From contig CAZGYD010000203.1 in the NCBI GenBank assembly GCA_964530115.1, forward strand, positions 1 through 55,946: a stretch of DNA of 55,946 nt, given 5' to 3'. Below the pieces are notes generated by a model that was given only the letters and a program-made list of their open reading frames with translations, did no database searches and was not told where the DNA came from. The translations under genes were made by a program, and so were the position numbers. Shown piece after piece: positions 1 through 7,823 of the stretch. Every line of letters begins with the position of its first letter. Position 1 is the stretch's first letter. This stretch comes from Fen-999 sp964530115. GTDB taxonomy: Bacteria; Pseudomonadota; Gammaproteobacteria; Burkholderiales; Rhodocyclaceae.

Positions 1-366
1 GAGCGGATGGATCACCACGGTGGTGTCCTGGCGCGCCTCGACGACTTCGTCGAGATAACAGATCGCACCGTAGCGCGCAGCGATGGCAAGCGGCCCATCC
101 TGCCAGCGCGTGCCCGAGGCGTCGAGCAGAAAGCGGCCGACGAGGTCGGAGGCGGTCATGTCTTCATTGCAAGCGACCGTCACCAGAGGTTTCCTCAGCC
201 GCCAGGCCATGTGCTCGACGAAGCGCGTCTTGCCACAGCCGGTCGGGCCTTTGAGCATCATCGGCATCTTCGCCGCATAGGCGGCTTCGAAGAGCTCGAC
301 CTCGTCGGCGACGGGCCGATAGTAGGGCTGTTCGGTGATTCGGTATTGCTCGATCAGTTCGCTCAT
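1..366 (-). CDS. cbbQ: CbbQ RuBisCO activase-type AAA+ ATPase (3' part cut by window edge)
   Basis: The first 122 codons of a MoxR-type AAA+ ATPase are present; the rest lies outside the window. The protein starts MSELIEQYRITEQPYYRPV and has a Walker A motif GPTGCGKT near residue 40. A Walker B-like ICYLDEVVEARQD segment lies near residue 105. Proteins of this family work with CbbO to remove inhibitory sugar phosphates from form I RuBisCO (family knowledge). It lies directly downstream of cbbL-cbbS on the same strand, the usual place for cbbQ in the non-carboxysomal form IAq arrangement. An intrinsic terminator-like hairpin separates it from cbbS, so its expression is probably lower than that of RuBisCO. 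The full-length protein is normally about 265-270 residues. Confidence 0.93.
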   Translation of the reverse strand, partial: MSELIEQYRITEQPYYRPVADEVELFEAAYAAKMPMMLKGPTGCGKTRFVEHMAWRLRKPLVTVACNEDMTASDLVGRFLLDASGTRWQDGPLAIAARYGAICYLDEVVEARQDTTVVIHPL

Positions 367-382
367 GATGCGCTCCAGGGTG

Positions 383-423
383 AAAAAAAGCCCCGCCGCC
401 GGAGAATGTTCGGCCGACGGGGC
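383..423 (-). terminator. Intrinsic terminator between cbbS and cbbQ
   Basis: Read on the minus strand, GCCCCGTCGGCCG pairs with CGGCGGCGGGGC around a short loop, and the stem is followed directly by seven T residues. This is the form of a Rho-independent terminator. Because cbbQ follows 17 bp later, it probably acts as a partial terminator that sets a high RuBisCO to CbbQ ratio. Confidence 0.75.
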
Positions 424-448
424 AAGCACTTACGGAACCGTGGCCGGC

Positions 449-805
449 TTACACCATCTTGCCGCGATACACCACCATGTTGGCGCCCTGACTCTGCTTG
501 AAGTTGTCATAGCCGATCAAGCGCACATGGTTGTTCGGATTGGCCTTGTGGCAGGCTTCCAGCTCGGCGAGGATGCGATCGACGTCGGTCTCGCCGAACA
601 TCGGCAGCTTCCACATGTACCAGTAGTGGCCCCAGGCGTTTTCCGGCTCGGTATGTTCGATCGCCGGGTTCCAGCCATTCTTGACGATCCATTCGATCTG
701 TTTCCTGATTTGTCCGGCATCCATCGGCGGCAGGTAGGAGAAGGTGCCCATCTTGCGGCTCGCCGGATCGGAGAGGCGGGATTGGTAGTCTTGTACGTCG
801 CTCAT
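449..805 (-). CDS. cbbS: Form I RuBisCO small subunit
   Basis: 118-residue small subunit, a normal length for form IA. It shows the family pattern of GTFSYLPPMD near residue 20, the IEWIVKNGWNPAIEH helix, and the WGHYWYMWKLPMFGE strand. It ends in NHVRLIGYDNFKQSQG. Four copies of two subunits each form the caps of the L8S8 hexadecamer that fixes CO2 in the Calvin cycle. It starts 36 bp after cbbL with a ribosome binding site AAAGGAT, so the two are co-transcribed. Confidence 0.97.
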   Translation of the reverse strand: MSDVQDYQSRLSDPASRKMGTFSYLPPMDAGQIRKQIEWIVKNGWNPAIEHTEPENAWGHYWYMWKLPMFGETDVDRILAELEACHKANPNNHVRLIGYDNFKQSQGANMVVYRGKMV

Positions 806-841
806 TGCAATATCCTTTCTGTGAATGGTCGGTTCGCAGGC

Positions 842-2263
842 TTAGCGATGCTGGACGTCGAGCTTGTCGACCACGTCGAACTCGAACTTGATTTCCTTCC
901 AGGTTTCCATCGCCACCTTCAGTTCGGGGCAGGACTTCGCCGCGTTGGTGAGGATCTCCTTGCCTTCCTTCTCGAGCTGGCGGCCTTCGTTCCTGGCCTG
1001 GACGCAGGCTTCGAGCGCGACGCGGTTGGCGCAGGCGCCCGCCGCATTGCCCCAGGGGTGGCCGAGCGTGCCGCCACCGAACTGGAGCACGGAGTCGTTG
1101 CCGAAGATCGACACCAGCGCCGGCATGTGCCAGACGTGGATGCCGCCCGAGGCCACCGGCAGGACGCCGGGCATCGAGCCCCAGTCCTGGTCGAAAAAGA
1201 TGCCCTTCGAGCGGTCGGCCTTGATGTAGCGGTCGCGCATGATGTTGATCCAGCCGATGGTCGCCTCGCGGTCGCCCTCGAGCTTGCCGACGACGGTGCC
1301 CGAGTGCAGGTGGTCGCCGCCCATCAGGCGCAGCAGCTTGGTCAGCACGCGGAAGTTGATGCCGTGGTTCGGGTTGCGGTCGATGACGGCGTGCATCGCG
1401 CGGTGCACGTGCAGGAGCATGCCGTTGTCGCGGCACCACTTCGACAGGCTCTGGTGCGCCGCCCAGCCGACGGTCAGGTAGTCGGACATGATGATCTTCG
1501 AGCCGATCTCCTTGGCGAACTCGGCGCGCTTGTAGATCTCCTCCATGGTCGGCGCGGTGACGTTGAGGTAGTGACCCTTGCGCTCGCCGGTCTCCTTCTC
1601 GGCCTTCTCGATCGCCTCCTGGCAGAAGAGGAAGCGGTCGCGCCAGCGCATGAACGGCTGGGAGTTGACGTTCTCGTCGTCCTTGGTGAAGTCGAGGCCG
1701 CCGCGCAGGCACTCATAGACGGCGCGGCCGTAGTTCTTGGCCGACAGGCCGAGTTTAGGCTTGATCGTGCAGCCGAGCAGCGGCCGGCCGTACTTGTCGA
1801 GCTTGTCGCGCTCGACCTGGATGCCATGGGGAGGTCCGGGGCAGGTGGTGACGAACCACAGCGGGAAGCGGACGTCCTCGAGTCGCAGCGAGCGCACGGC
1901 CTTGAAGCCGAAGACGTTGCCGACCAGCGAGGTGAACACGTTCACCACCGAGGCCTCCTCGAAGAGGTCCATCGGATAGGCGATGAAGGCGTAGAAGGCC
2001 TCGTCATTGCCGGGCACGTCCTCGATCGCGTACGCCCGGCCCTTGTAGTATTCGAGATCGGTGAGCAGGTCGGTCCAGACGGTGGTCCAGGTCGCCGTCG
2101 ACGATTCGGCAGCCACCGCGGCGGCGGCCTCCTCGCGGGGCACTCCGGGCTGGGGAACGACCTTGAACACGGCGAGGATGTCGGAATCCTTCACCTGGTA
2201 ATCCGGCTGCCAGTACATCGTGCGGTACTCTTTGACGCCGGCATCGTATTTCTTTGCGGCCAT
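842..2263 (-). CDS. cbbL: Form I (IAq-type) RuBisCO large subunit
   Basis: 473 residues, the expected length. RuBisCO carboxylates ribulose-1,5-bisphosphate in the Calvin cycle. The catalytic signature is intact: CTIKPKLGLS near 165-174, GGLDFTKDDEN with the carbamylated lysine at 194, the HVHRAMHA histidine, the SGTVVGKLEG loop-6 lysine, and the FGGGTLGHPWG phosphate-binding loop. The start MAAKKYDAG at 2263 was chosen over the longer frame because AGGAGAG lies just upstream and family members begin there. Downstream cbbS and cbbQ, the divergent cbbR and the absence of carboxysome shell genes here point to the cytosolic IAq type. The segment before CPGPPHG reads PLWFVTT, slightly unlike the PIAYVKT I would expect. 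Confidence 0.98.
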   Translation of the reverse strand: MAAKKYDAGVKEYRTMYWQPDYQVKDSDILAVFKVVPQPGVPREEAAAAVAAESSTATWTTVWTDLLTDLEYYKGRAYAIEDVPGNDEAFYAFIAYPMDLFEEASVVNVFTSLVGNVFGFKAVRSLRLEDVRFPLWFVTTCPGPPHGIQVERDKLDKYGRPLLGCTIKPKLGLSAKNYGRAVYECLRGGLDFTKDDENVNSQPFMRWRDRFLFCQEAIEKAEKETGERKGHYLNVTAPTMEEIYKRAEFAKEIGSKIIMSDYLTVGWAAHQSLSKWCRDNGMLLHVHRAMHAVIDRNPNHGINFRVLTKLLRLMGGDHLHSGTVVGKLEGDREATIGWINIMRDRYIKADRSKGIFFDQDWGSMPGVLPVASGGIHVWHMPALVSIFGNDSVLQFGGGTLGHPWGNAAGACANRVALEACVQARNEGRQLEKEGKEILTNAAKSCPELKVAMETWKEIKFEFDVVDKLDVQHR

Positions 2264-2392
2264 GCCTCTCTCCTGTGCAAGTTTGGAAGTCACCCGCCCC
2301 GGGCGGGCTGGACGGCAGTGTGCCGCGATCACCGGATAAGTAAAACTGAATAGTTTTTAGCAGAAGAATATAAAATCGTATATTATTTGGCC
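2264..2392. promoter_or_regulatory. cbbL/cbbR divergent control region with an AT-rich CbbR-type operator
   Basis: The 129-bp gap between divergent cbbL and cbbR contains an AT-rich island at about 2340-2390, in contrast to the GC-rich genes. A TNA-N7-TNA pair (TGA at 2347, TTA at 2357) and a short TATA-rich inverted repeat around 2370-2384 resemble LysR-type and CbbR binding sites. Assignment to CbbR rests on gene context; the exact operator boundaries are a guess. Confidence 0.55.
2381..2386 (+). promoter_or_regulatory. Candidate -10 box of a leaderless cbbR promoter
   Basis: TATTAT ends exactly 6 bp before the ATG of cbbR and no Shine-Dalgarno sequence is visible. Transcription would start at or next to the start codon. 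The same spacing is seen before glcD, dsrS and the PP2C gene. Confidence 0.35.
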
Positions 2393-3283
2393 ATGAGGTT
2401 CAGCCTGCGCCAGTTGCAGATCTTCGAGGCCGTCGCCCGTCATCTCTCCTACACACGCGCGGCGGAGGAACTGCATCTGACGCAACCCGCGGTGTTCACT
2501 CAGGTCAAGCAGCTCGAGGATGCCGTGGGCATGCCGCTCCTCGACCGGATCGGCAAGCAGCTCCACCTCAACGATGCCGGCCGCGAGGTGCTCACGACCA
2601 GCCGCGAGACCGTGCAGGCGATCGAGCGGCTGGAGATGCGGCTCGCCGACCTGCAGGGCTTGAAGCGCGGCAAGCTGCGCATCGCCATCGTCACCACGGC
2701 GAAATACCTGATCCCGCGCCTGCTCGGCGAGTTCTGCACGCGCTATCCGGGCATCGAGGCGGCGCTCGTCGTCACCAACCGGGAGACCCTGCTCGAACGC
2801 TTGGCGGCGAACGAGGACGATCTCGTCGTCCTCGGCACCCCGCCGGAGCACCTCGAGGTCGTCGCCCGGCCGATCGCCGACAACCCGCTCGTGGTGGTCG
2901 CGCGAAGCGATCATCCTTTGGCCGGCAAGAGGCGGATTCCGCTACAACGGATCGCGGAGGAGCCCTTCATCCTGCGCGAGGCCGGCTCGGGCACGCGGCT
3001 GACCATCGAGCGCCAGTTCGCCGAGCGCGGCCTGAAGCCGCGCATCCGCATGGAGCTTGGCAGCAACGAGGCGATCAAGCAGGCAATCGCGGGGGGGCTC
3101 GGCATCTCGGTGCTGTCGAGCCACACCCTTGGCCTGGGGAGCGAGCAGGGGCCGTTGACGACCCTCGACGTGGCCGGCTTTCCGCTGATGCGGCAATGGT
3201 ATGTCGCCTATCCGGCGGGCAAGCACCTTTCGGCGGTGGCCGAGGCCTTTCTCGCCTACCTCATCGATCACCGGGCGTCCTGA
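2393..3283 (+). CDS. cbbR: CbbR LysR-type transcriptional regulator
   Basis: 296 residues. It has an N-terminal winged helix-turn-helix (LRQLQIFEAVARHLSYTRAA, then LTQPAVFTQVKQLEDAVG) and a periplasmic-binding-protein-like effector domain from about residue 90. Divergent transcription from cbbL is the classic position of CbbR, which senses Calvin-cycle intermediates and activates the cbb operon. The start is taken at the second Met of the open frame (ATG at 2393). The alternative TTG is two codons upstream. No clear ribosome binding site is visible and a TATTAT box sits 6 bp upstream. Confidence 0.93.
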   Translation: MRFSLRQLQIFEAVARHLSYTRAAEELHLTQPAVFTQVKQLEDAVGMPLLDRIGKQLHLNDAGREVLTTSRETVQAIERLEMRLADLQGLKRGKLRIAIVTTAKYLIPRLLGEFCTRYPGIEAALVVTNRETLLERLAANEDDLVVLGTPPEHLEVVARPIADNPLVVVARSDHPLAGKRRIPLQRIAEEPFILREAGSGTRLTIERQFAERGLKPRIRMELGSNEAIKQAIAGGLGISVLSSHTLGLGSEQGPLTTLDVAGFPLMRQWYVAYPAGKHLSAVAEAFLAYLIDHRAS

Positions 3284-3379
3284 TCCGCCCCTTGAAACAT
3301 TTGCTTGCAATTCGCCCTTGAACCCGCGGGGCGCGGACTGATCTATCGCCTGTACCGGAAAATCGTACGAGGGACGGAA

Positions 3380-3439
3380 ATGACCGATCAGAGAATCAGC
3401 GAATTTCTTGCCCAGTCGAGACGATATCTGGGCCTGTGA
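3380..3439 (+). CDS. Possible 19-codon ORF upstream of the DegP-type protease
   Basis: A short frame MTDQRISEFLAQSRRYLGL is preceded by a purine-rich GGGACGGAA at a suitable distance. It lies in the gap between cbbR and the protease gene and is followed by a strong hairpin. It could be a leader peptide or chance; nothing beyond position and the ribosome-binding-like sequence supports it. Confidence 0.2.
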   Translation: MTDQRISEFLAQSRRYLGL

Positions 3440-3480
3440 GTTTCGGGTCCGCGGGTCCCACCTCCGCCCGCCGCGACCCC

Positions 3481-3515
3481 GGAAGGCCGCGTTCCCTCCC
3501 CTTTCGCGGCCTTCC
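3481..3515. terminator. Perfect 11-bp hairpin between cbbR and the protease gene
   Basis: GGAAGGCCGCG at 3481-3491 is exactly complementary to CGCGGCCTTCC at 3505-3515 with a 13-nt loop. No T tract follows, only a pyrimidine-rich stretch. It may end cbbR transcription or act in the 5' leader of the protease gene. Confidence 0.4.
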
Positions 3516-3554
3516 ACCCTTCTTCCACACTGTCGCACGACGTAGCGCAAAGGA

Positions 3555-5042
3555 ATGACGATGAACATCACGATGAAGCGTGCCATGCTCTCGCTGGCGA
3601 TCGCCGCTGCCTTTTCCGGCGGTTATCTCGCCCATGATCGCTTCGGCCACGGGGCGGCGATGGCCGCGACACCGCCGGTGGCCGTCACCGCGCCCGCGGA
3701 GCGGCCTGCCGCCGGAGCGGCCGACTTCAGCGAGATCGTCGCCTCGCAGGGGCCGGCGGTGGTCAATGTCAGCGTCTCCGGCAGCCGGCGGGCCGGCGCC
3801 GGGGAGATGCCGGACATCGATCCCGACTCGCCGCTCTGGGACTTTCTCCGCCGCCACGGCATCCCGGGCCCGCAGGCGCGGCCGGGGCCGGCGCCGCGCG
3901 GCCGCGTGCCGGTGCAGGGCCTCGGCTCGGGATTCATCGTTTCCGCCGACGGCGTGGTACTCACCAATGCCCACGTGGTCGACGGCGCCGGCGAAGTGAC
4001 GGTGCGCCTCACGGACAAGCGCGAGTTCAAGGCCAAGGTGGTCGGCATCGACAAGCTCACCGACGTCGCGGTCTTGCGCATCGATGCGAAGAACCTGCCG
4101 ACGGTGAAGATCGGCGATCCCGAAAAGACGCGCGTCGGCGAATGGGTGCTGGCGATCGGCTCGCCGTTCGGCTTCGAGAACAGCGTCACCGCCGGCATCG
4201 TCTCGGCGAAGTCGCGCTCGCTGCCCGACGAGGGCTATGTGCCCTTCATCCAGACCGACGTCGCGATCAACCCCGGCAATTCCGGCGGGCCGCTGATCAA
4301 TACGCGCGGCGAGGTGATCGGCATCAACTCGCAGATCTACTCGCGCTCGGGCGGCTACCAGGGCCTCTCGTTCGCGATTCCGATCGACGTGGCGATGAAC
4401 GTCGGCCAGCAGCTGCTCGCCAAGGGCAAGGTCAGCCGCGGCAAGCTCGGCGTCGGCATCCAGGACGTCGATCAGGGGCTCGCCGATTCCTTCGGCCTCG
4501 ACCGGCCGCGCGGCGCGCTGGTGAGTTCCGTCGAACCGGGCAGTGCCGCGGCGAAGGCCGGACTGCAGGCCGGCGACATCATCCTCCGCTACAACGGCAA
4601 GGACATCACGCGCTCGGCCGATCTACCGGCGCTGGTCGCGGCCACCGCGCCAGGCAGCGAGGCGACGCTCTCGCTCTGGCGGCAGGGCGCGGCCAGGGAC
4701 GTGAAGCTCACCGTCGGCGAGCTCAAGAACGTCGCCGAGAGCGACGCCACGGGCAGGGCCGAGCCAAAGGCGACGGACCGGCTCGGGTTGGCACTGCGGC
4801 CGCTCACGCGCGAGGAGCGGGCCGAGGTCGAAGGCGGCCAAGGCCTCATGGTCGAGGGCGTCGCCGATGGCCCCGCGGCGCGCGCCGGCATCCGCCCGGG
4901 CGACGTGATCCTCGCCGCCAATGGCGAGCGCGTCGGCAGCGTCGAGCAGTTGCGTGCGCATGTGGAGCGCGCGGGCAAGGGCATCGCGCTGCTGGTCAAG
5001 CGCGGCGAGCGGACGCTGTTCGTGCCCATCCGGATCGGCTGA
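3555..5042 (+). CDS. DegP/MucD-family periplasmic serine protease (Do protease)
   Basis: 495 residues. An N-terminal signal segment (MLSLAIAAAFSGGYLAH, with a likely cut near AMA-AT) sends it to the periplasm. The trypsin-like domain has an intact triad: His140 in TNAHVV, Asp170 in LTDVAV and Ser243 in GNSGGPL. Two PDZ domains follow at about 290-385 and 405-490. Such proteases degrade or refold misfolded envelope proteins under stress. The start is supported by AAAGGA a few bases upstream. The gene stands alone; its TGA stop shares its last base with a MITE-like repeat. I do not separate DegP, DegQ and MucD from sequence alone. Confidence 0.94.
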   Translation: MTMNITMKRAMLSLAIAAAFSGGYLAHDRFGHGAAMAATPPVAVTAPAERPAAGAADFSEIVASQGPAVVNVSVSGSRRAGAGEMPDIDPDSPLWDFLRRHGIPGPQARPGPAPRGRVPVQGLGSGFIVSADGVVLTNAHVVDGAGEVTVRLTDKREFKAKVVGIDKLTDVAVLRIDAKNLPTVKIGDPEKTRVGEWVLAIGSPFGFENSVTAGIVSAKSRSLPDEGYVPFIQTDVAINPGNSGGPLINTRGEVIGINSQIYSRSGGYQGLSFAIPIDVAMNVGQQLLAKGKVSRGKLGVGIQDVDQGLADSFGLDRPRGALVSSVEPGSAAAKAGLQAGDIILRYNGKDITRSADLPALVAATAPGSEATLSLWRQGAARDVKLTVGELKNVAESDATGRAEPKATDRLGLALRPLTREERAEVEGGQGLMVEGVADGPAARAGIRPGDVILAANGERVGSVEQLRAHVERAGKGIALLVKRGERTLFVPIRIG

Positions 5043-5186
5043 GAGCTTGTGAAAATTTCTGCTGCGCGACCCGCTGGCTGCGTTGCGCGGTGCTCGCTCC
5101 CTCGCCTAACCCCTTGTTATGTCTCGGTCGCTGCGCTCCGTGCGCCTTGCCGTCGGCCCGCTCGCGACGAATTTTTTACAAGCTCT
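5042..5186 (+). repeat. MITE-like 145-bp repeat, copy A
   Basis: The element begins AGAGCTTGTGAAAA and ends with the near-complementary TTTTTTACAAGCTCT, so it has terminal inverted repeats of about 14-15 bp. It encodes nothing convincing. A second copy in opposite orientation at 45617-45762 differs by only two substitutions and one indel. It lies between the convergent protease and carbonic-anhydrase-like genes, its first base being the last base of the protease stop codon. The length and inverted ends suggest a non-autonomous mobile element. Its stem could also act as a bidirectional terminator. Confidence 0.85.
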
Positions 5187-5198
5187 GAGTTTCGTCGC

Positions 5199-6272
5199 TC
5201 AGGGAGAAGCGATCGTCTCCAGCGTCCGCGAGCGCCAGTCGAGTACCGCGGTGCGCATGGTCATCTTGGCGGCGAGCTGCGGGTGCGTGTCGCGGATCAC
5301 GCCGGCGGCGAATCCTGAAAGGAAGCGGCTCTTGAGCTCGGCGCGGGCGCGGTCGACGCCGATCTCGTCATAAGGCGCCGAGGCGAGCACGAGAAAGCCG
5401 TCGTCAGGAATGCGCCCCGCAGCCATGTTGGCCTCGATGATGCCGGCCGCCCGCCGGATCGGTTCGGCGAGGTTCGGGCTGTAGGGGCCGATGATCAGCG
5501 CGACGTTGGGCGTGTGCAGGAAGTCGAAGCCGCGGCCGAGACAGATCATCCATTCGCGGTGCTCGAAGTCGAGCTGGCGCTCGTGACGGGCGATCTGCTC
5601 GCGCACGGTGGCGATGCGCTCGAGATTGCCTTCGAGCAGCGGCAGCAGATCGGCACGCATCTGCCCCGGCATGTCGGGCAATAGCTCGGCGAGCCTAAGC
5701 GGCAGACGGGCGCGGTCCGCGGGCGGGAAGCTGGCCATGTCGAGCGTCTGGCCGTCGCGGCCATGGACGATGAGGGCGTCCTCGTCGGTTTCGAGGCCGC
5801 AGACGAGCGGATAGACGGTGCCGTGGCCGCTGCCGAAGATGTGCTCGATCTGCGTGCGGATTTCCAGGGTATGGCGCATCGCCGCGGCCGTGTCGTAATT
5901 GAAGCCGGCGCAGCCGCGGTGCGGATCGCCGCGGGAGAAATGGTAGGTGATCAAGAACAGCACGCGCCGGCCTTCGCCGACCATGCGCTGGACATGATGG
6001 GCGAGGACTTCGCCGAGGTGCGGCCAGCCGAGGTCGAACATGCCACCGAGGTTGCGGAAGGGCATGAGGATGCCGACCGGCGTGTTGGTGACCACCGGGA
6101 TGTTCACGCGGCCGTCCATGCACTTGAGCACGGCGATCGCGGTCGGATGCTCGGCGAGATAGCGCTGGCGGGCGAGGAAGGCCTCCGGGCTGCGAAAGGC
6201 CTCGCCGTGCCGGCGGGCGAGGTCGAACAGCCAGTCGATGCGTTCCTGGATCGGGCGGCGGTGGATGGGCAT
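5199..6272 (-). CDS. CsoSCA-like carbonic anhydrase domain protein, free-standing
   Basis: 357 residues. The protein has the zinc and catalytic pattern of the carboxysomal (epsilon/beta-type) carbonic anhydrase CsoSCA. Cys51-x-Asp53-x-Arg55 lies in CMDGR, His111 in ITYHFS and Cys121 in DPHRGCAGF. These are followed by GLETDEDALIVH, which recalls the GLDTDTDAIRVH I remember in CsoSCA. It would interconvert CO2 and bicarbonate. No shell-protein genes are nearby, and it is shorter than carboxysomal CsoSCA (about 500 residues), so it probably works in the cytoplasm beside the non-carboxysomal RuBisCO. Its ATG overlaps the stop of the upstream alcohol dehydrogenase (TGATG), so the two are translationally coupled. 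Substrate and activity are inferred. Confidence 0.75.
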   Translation of the reverse strand: MPIHRRPIQERIDWLFDLARRHGEAFRSPEAFLARQRYLAEHPTAIAVLKCMDGRVNIPVVTNTPVGILMPFRNLGGMFDLGWPHLGEVLAHHVQRMVGEGRRVLFLITYHFSRGDPHRGCAGFNYDTAAAMRHTLEIRTQIEHIFGSGHGTVYPLVCGLETDEDALIVHGRDGQTLDMASFPPADRARLPLRLAELLPDMPGQMRADLLPLLEGNLERIATVREQIARHERQLDFEHREWMICLGRGFDFLHTPNVALIIGPYSPNLAEPIRRAAGIIEANMAAGRIPDDGFLVLASAPYDEIGVDRARAELKSRFLSGFAAGVIRDTHPQLAAKMTMRTAVLDWRSRTLETIASP

Positions 6273-7450
6273 CAGAGTCGCTCCTCGAGGATGGCGGTGA
6301 TTTCGTCGTCGGTGAGCACGACCGGGTTGGTCTTCATGCTGCTGCCGCGGCTTGCGGCGACGATCTGCGGAAACTCAGCCGTGGTAACACGCCAGTGGGA
6401 AAGCCGGGGCAGGGCAAGCTGCTCCTCCCACTCGCGCAGGGTGGCGACGAGGAAGGCGCGGGCATCGTCGCCGTTCAATCCCTTCTGCATCGCGAAGCGG
6501 CGGCCGATCTCGGCGTACTTCGGCAGCGCGGGGCTCGTGGGGTCGCGCGCCTTGAGCGCGGCGATGTTGACCTGCGTGGCCGTGGCCACCAGCGTGCCGC
6601 AGGCCGCGCCGTGCGGGATCGGGAAGAAGGCGCCGAGCGGCGCGGCGATGCCATGCACGGAGCCCAGCCCGGTCTGGGCGAGGCAGATGCCCGAGACGAG
6701 CGAGGCATAGGCCATCTTTTCCCGCGCCTCGGCGTTGCCGGCATCGCGATGGAGCGGCAGCAGCGCGTCCTTGACGGCCATGATGCCCGAGCGCGCGAGC
6801 GCGTCGGTCATGGGATTCGCGCGCGTCGAGACGAAGGATTCGATGAGCTGCGTGAAGGCGTCCATGCCGTCGGCGGCGACGAGTTCGGGCGGGCAGGTGG
6901 CGAGCAGGTCGGGGTCGACGATCGCCCATTCGGCGACGAGCTTCTCGTCGCGGAAGGATTTCTTGTACTTGCCCGGCTCGGAGAGCACGGCGTTCTTGGT
7001 CGCCTCCGAGCCGGTGCCGGCCGTCGTCGGCACGGCGATGAAGGGCGTCGCCGGCCCGCGGTAGGGTAGTTCCGGCCCGACGCCCTCCAGGTGATCCATG
7101 ACCGAATTGCCCGGCCTGAGCAGGCCCGCGATCGCTTTCGCCGCGTCGAGCGCCGAGCCGCCGCCGATGCCGATCACGGCGTCGAAGCCCGCGTCGCGCA
7201 GGCGGGCGACGGCATCATCGACGAAGGCCGGCGCAGGCTCGCCTTCGACCTTGAGCCATTCCCTGGCAAACCCGCGCGCGCCGAGTTCGCCGAGAAGCCA
7301 CGCGCCGGCGGCCGATTCGGCGAACGAACGGCGGCCCGTGACCAGCAGCAGGCGTCGGCCGTACGAGCCGGCAATGTCGGGCAGCTTGCGGATGGCGCCG
7401 GCGCCGAACTCGATCCGCGGCAGGCGGGCGATGGAGAACGGCGCGATCAT
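6272..7450 (-). CDS. Iron-containing (type III) alcohol dehydrogenase
   Basis: 392 residues. The N-terminal NAD(P)-binding part contains GIGGGSALDAAKAIA near residue 95 and VPTTAGTGSEAT near 140. The metal site is intact, with DGMDAFTQLIE, GSVHGIAAPLGA and PIPHGAACG providing the Asp and His ligands. It would oxidise an alcohol or reduce an aldehyde with NAD(P); the substrate cannot be read. The start MIAPFSIARLP at 7450 overlaps the ABM-gene stop (ATGA), and the longer upstream frame is that neighbour's antisense-like shadow. One copy of the 24-bp dispersed motif lies inside it and encodes WRVTTAEF without disturbing the frame. Confidence 0.93.
   Translation of the reverse strand: MIAPFSIARLPRIEFGAGAIRKLPDIAGSYGRRLLLVTGRRSFAESAAGAWLLGELGARGFAREWLKVEGEPAPAFVDDAVARLRDAGFDAVIGIGGGSALDAAKAIAGLLRPGNSVMDHLEGVGPELPYRGPATPFIAVPTTAGTGSEATKNAVLSEPGKYKKSFRDEKLVAEWAIVDPDLLATCPPELVAADGMDAFTQLIESFVSTRANPMTDALARSGIMAVKDALLPLHRDAGNAEAREKMAYASLVSGICLAQTGLGSVHGIAAPLGAFFPIPHGAACGTLVATATQVNIAALKARDPTSPALPKYAEIGRRFAMQKGLNGDDARAFLVATLREWEEQLALPRLSHWRVTTAEFPQIVAASRGSSMKTNPVVLTDDEITAILEERL
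6370..6393 (-). repeat. Dispersed 24-bp motif, copy 1 (inside the Fe-alcohol dehydrogenase gene)
   Basis: On the minus strand it reads GGCGTGTTAC, CA, then CGGCTGAGTTTC, a perfect match to the consensus. It is co-directional with the gene and is read as R-V-T-T-A-E-F. Confidence 0.9.
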
Positions 7451-7739
7451 GCGGGCATCAGGCCGAGCATCGCCTCGCCGCGGCGCGGCTCGGCCATCAT
7501 CGGCTCGACCTCGGCGCGCCAGGCGAGGTAATGCGGCGTCTGCTTGTGCAGGGCGGCGTCCTCGGCGCTCGCGTAGGCCTCGTAGAGGATGAAGCGGGCC
7601 GGATCGTCGGGCGACTGGAGCACGTCGAAGCGCCGGCACCCCGCTCGCGGACCGCGCCTTCGTGGTTGCGGCGGGTCGCCGCGACGAAAGCGGCGACGTG
7701 CTCCGGCTTCACGCGGACATGGACGAGGGTGACGTGCAT
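7447..7739 (-). pseudogene. Antibiotic-biosynthesis-monooxygenase (ABM) domain protein, one-base frameshift
   Basis: The first part reads MHVTLVHVRVKPEHVAAFVA, typical of small LsrG/ABM-type proteins. Around 7640-7650 the frame shifts by one base near a GGGG run. Downstream, the other frame continues the expected sequence (FDVLQSPDDPARFILYEAYA and so on to GLMPA). It ends in a TGA that overlaps the next ATG as ATGA. With the missing base restored the gene would be 98 codons, the normal length for the family. It is the first gene of a three-gene operon with the alcohol dehydrogenase and the carbonic-anhydrase-like gene. The shift may be real or a sequencing error. Function of the family: small heme-free oxygenase or isomerase-like enzymes acting on diverse substrates. 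Confidence 0.7.
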
Positions 7740-7823
7740 ACGGATCTCCCGGCTAGACGCTTTCAGCGGCCTGATTTTAGTCGCTAGAATTCGCGCCTTT
7801 GCATTTTTCCCGTGGAGGAGCCC

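Noticed and set aside
335..2353. Long plus-strand open frame opposite cbbL and cbbS
   Set aside because: It is an antisense shadow caused by high GC content. The minus-strand proteins are unmistakable RuBisCO subunits with proper ribosome binding sites.
5049..5373. Short open frames within the 145-bp repeat (e.g. MSRSLRSVRLAVGPLATNF)
   Set aside because: The same peptides arise at the second repeat copy in either orientation; they come from the repeat, not from a gene.
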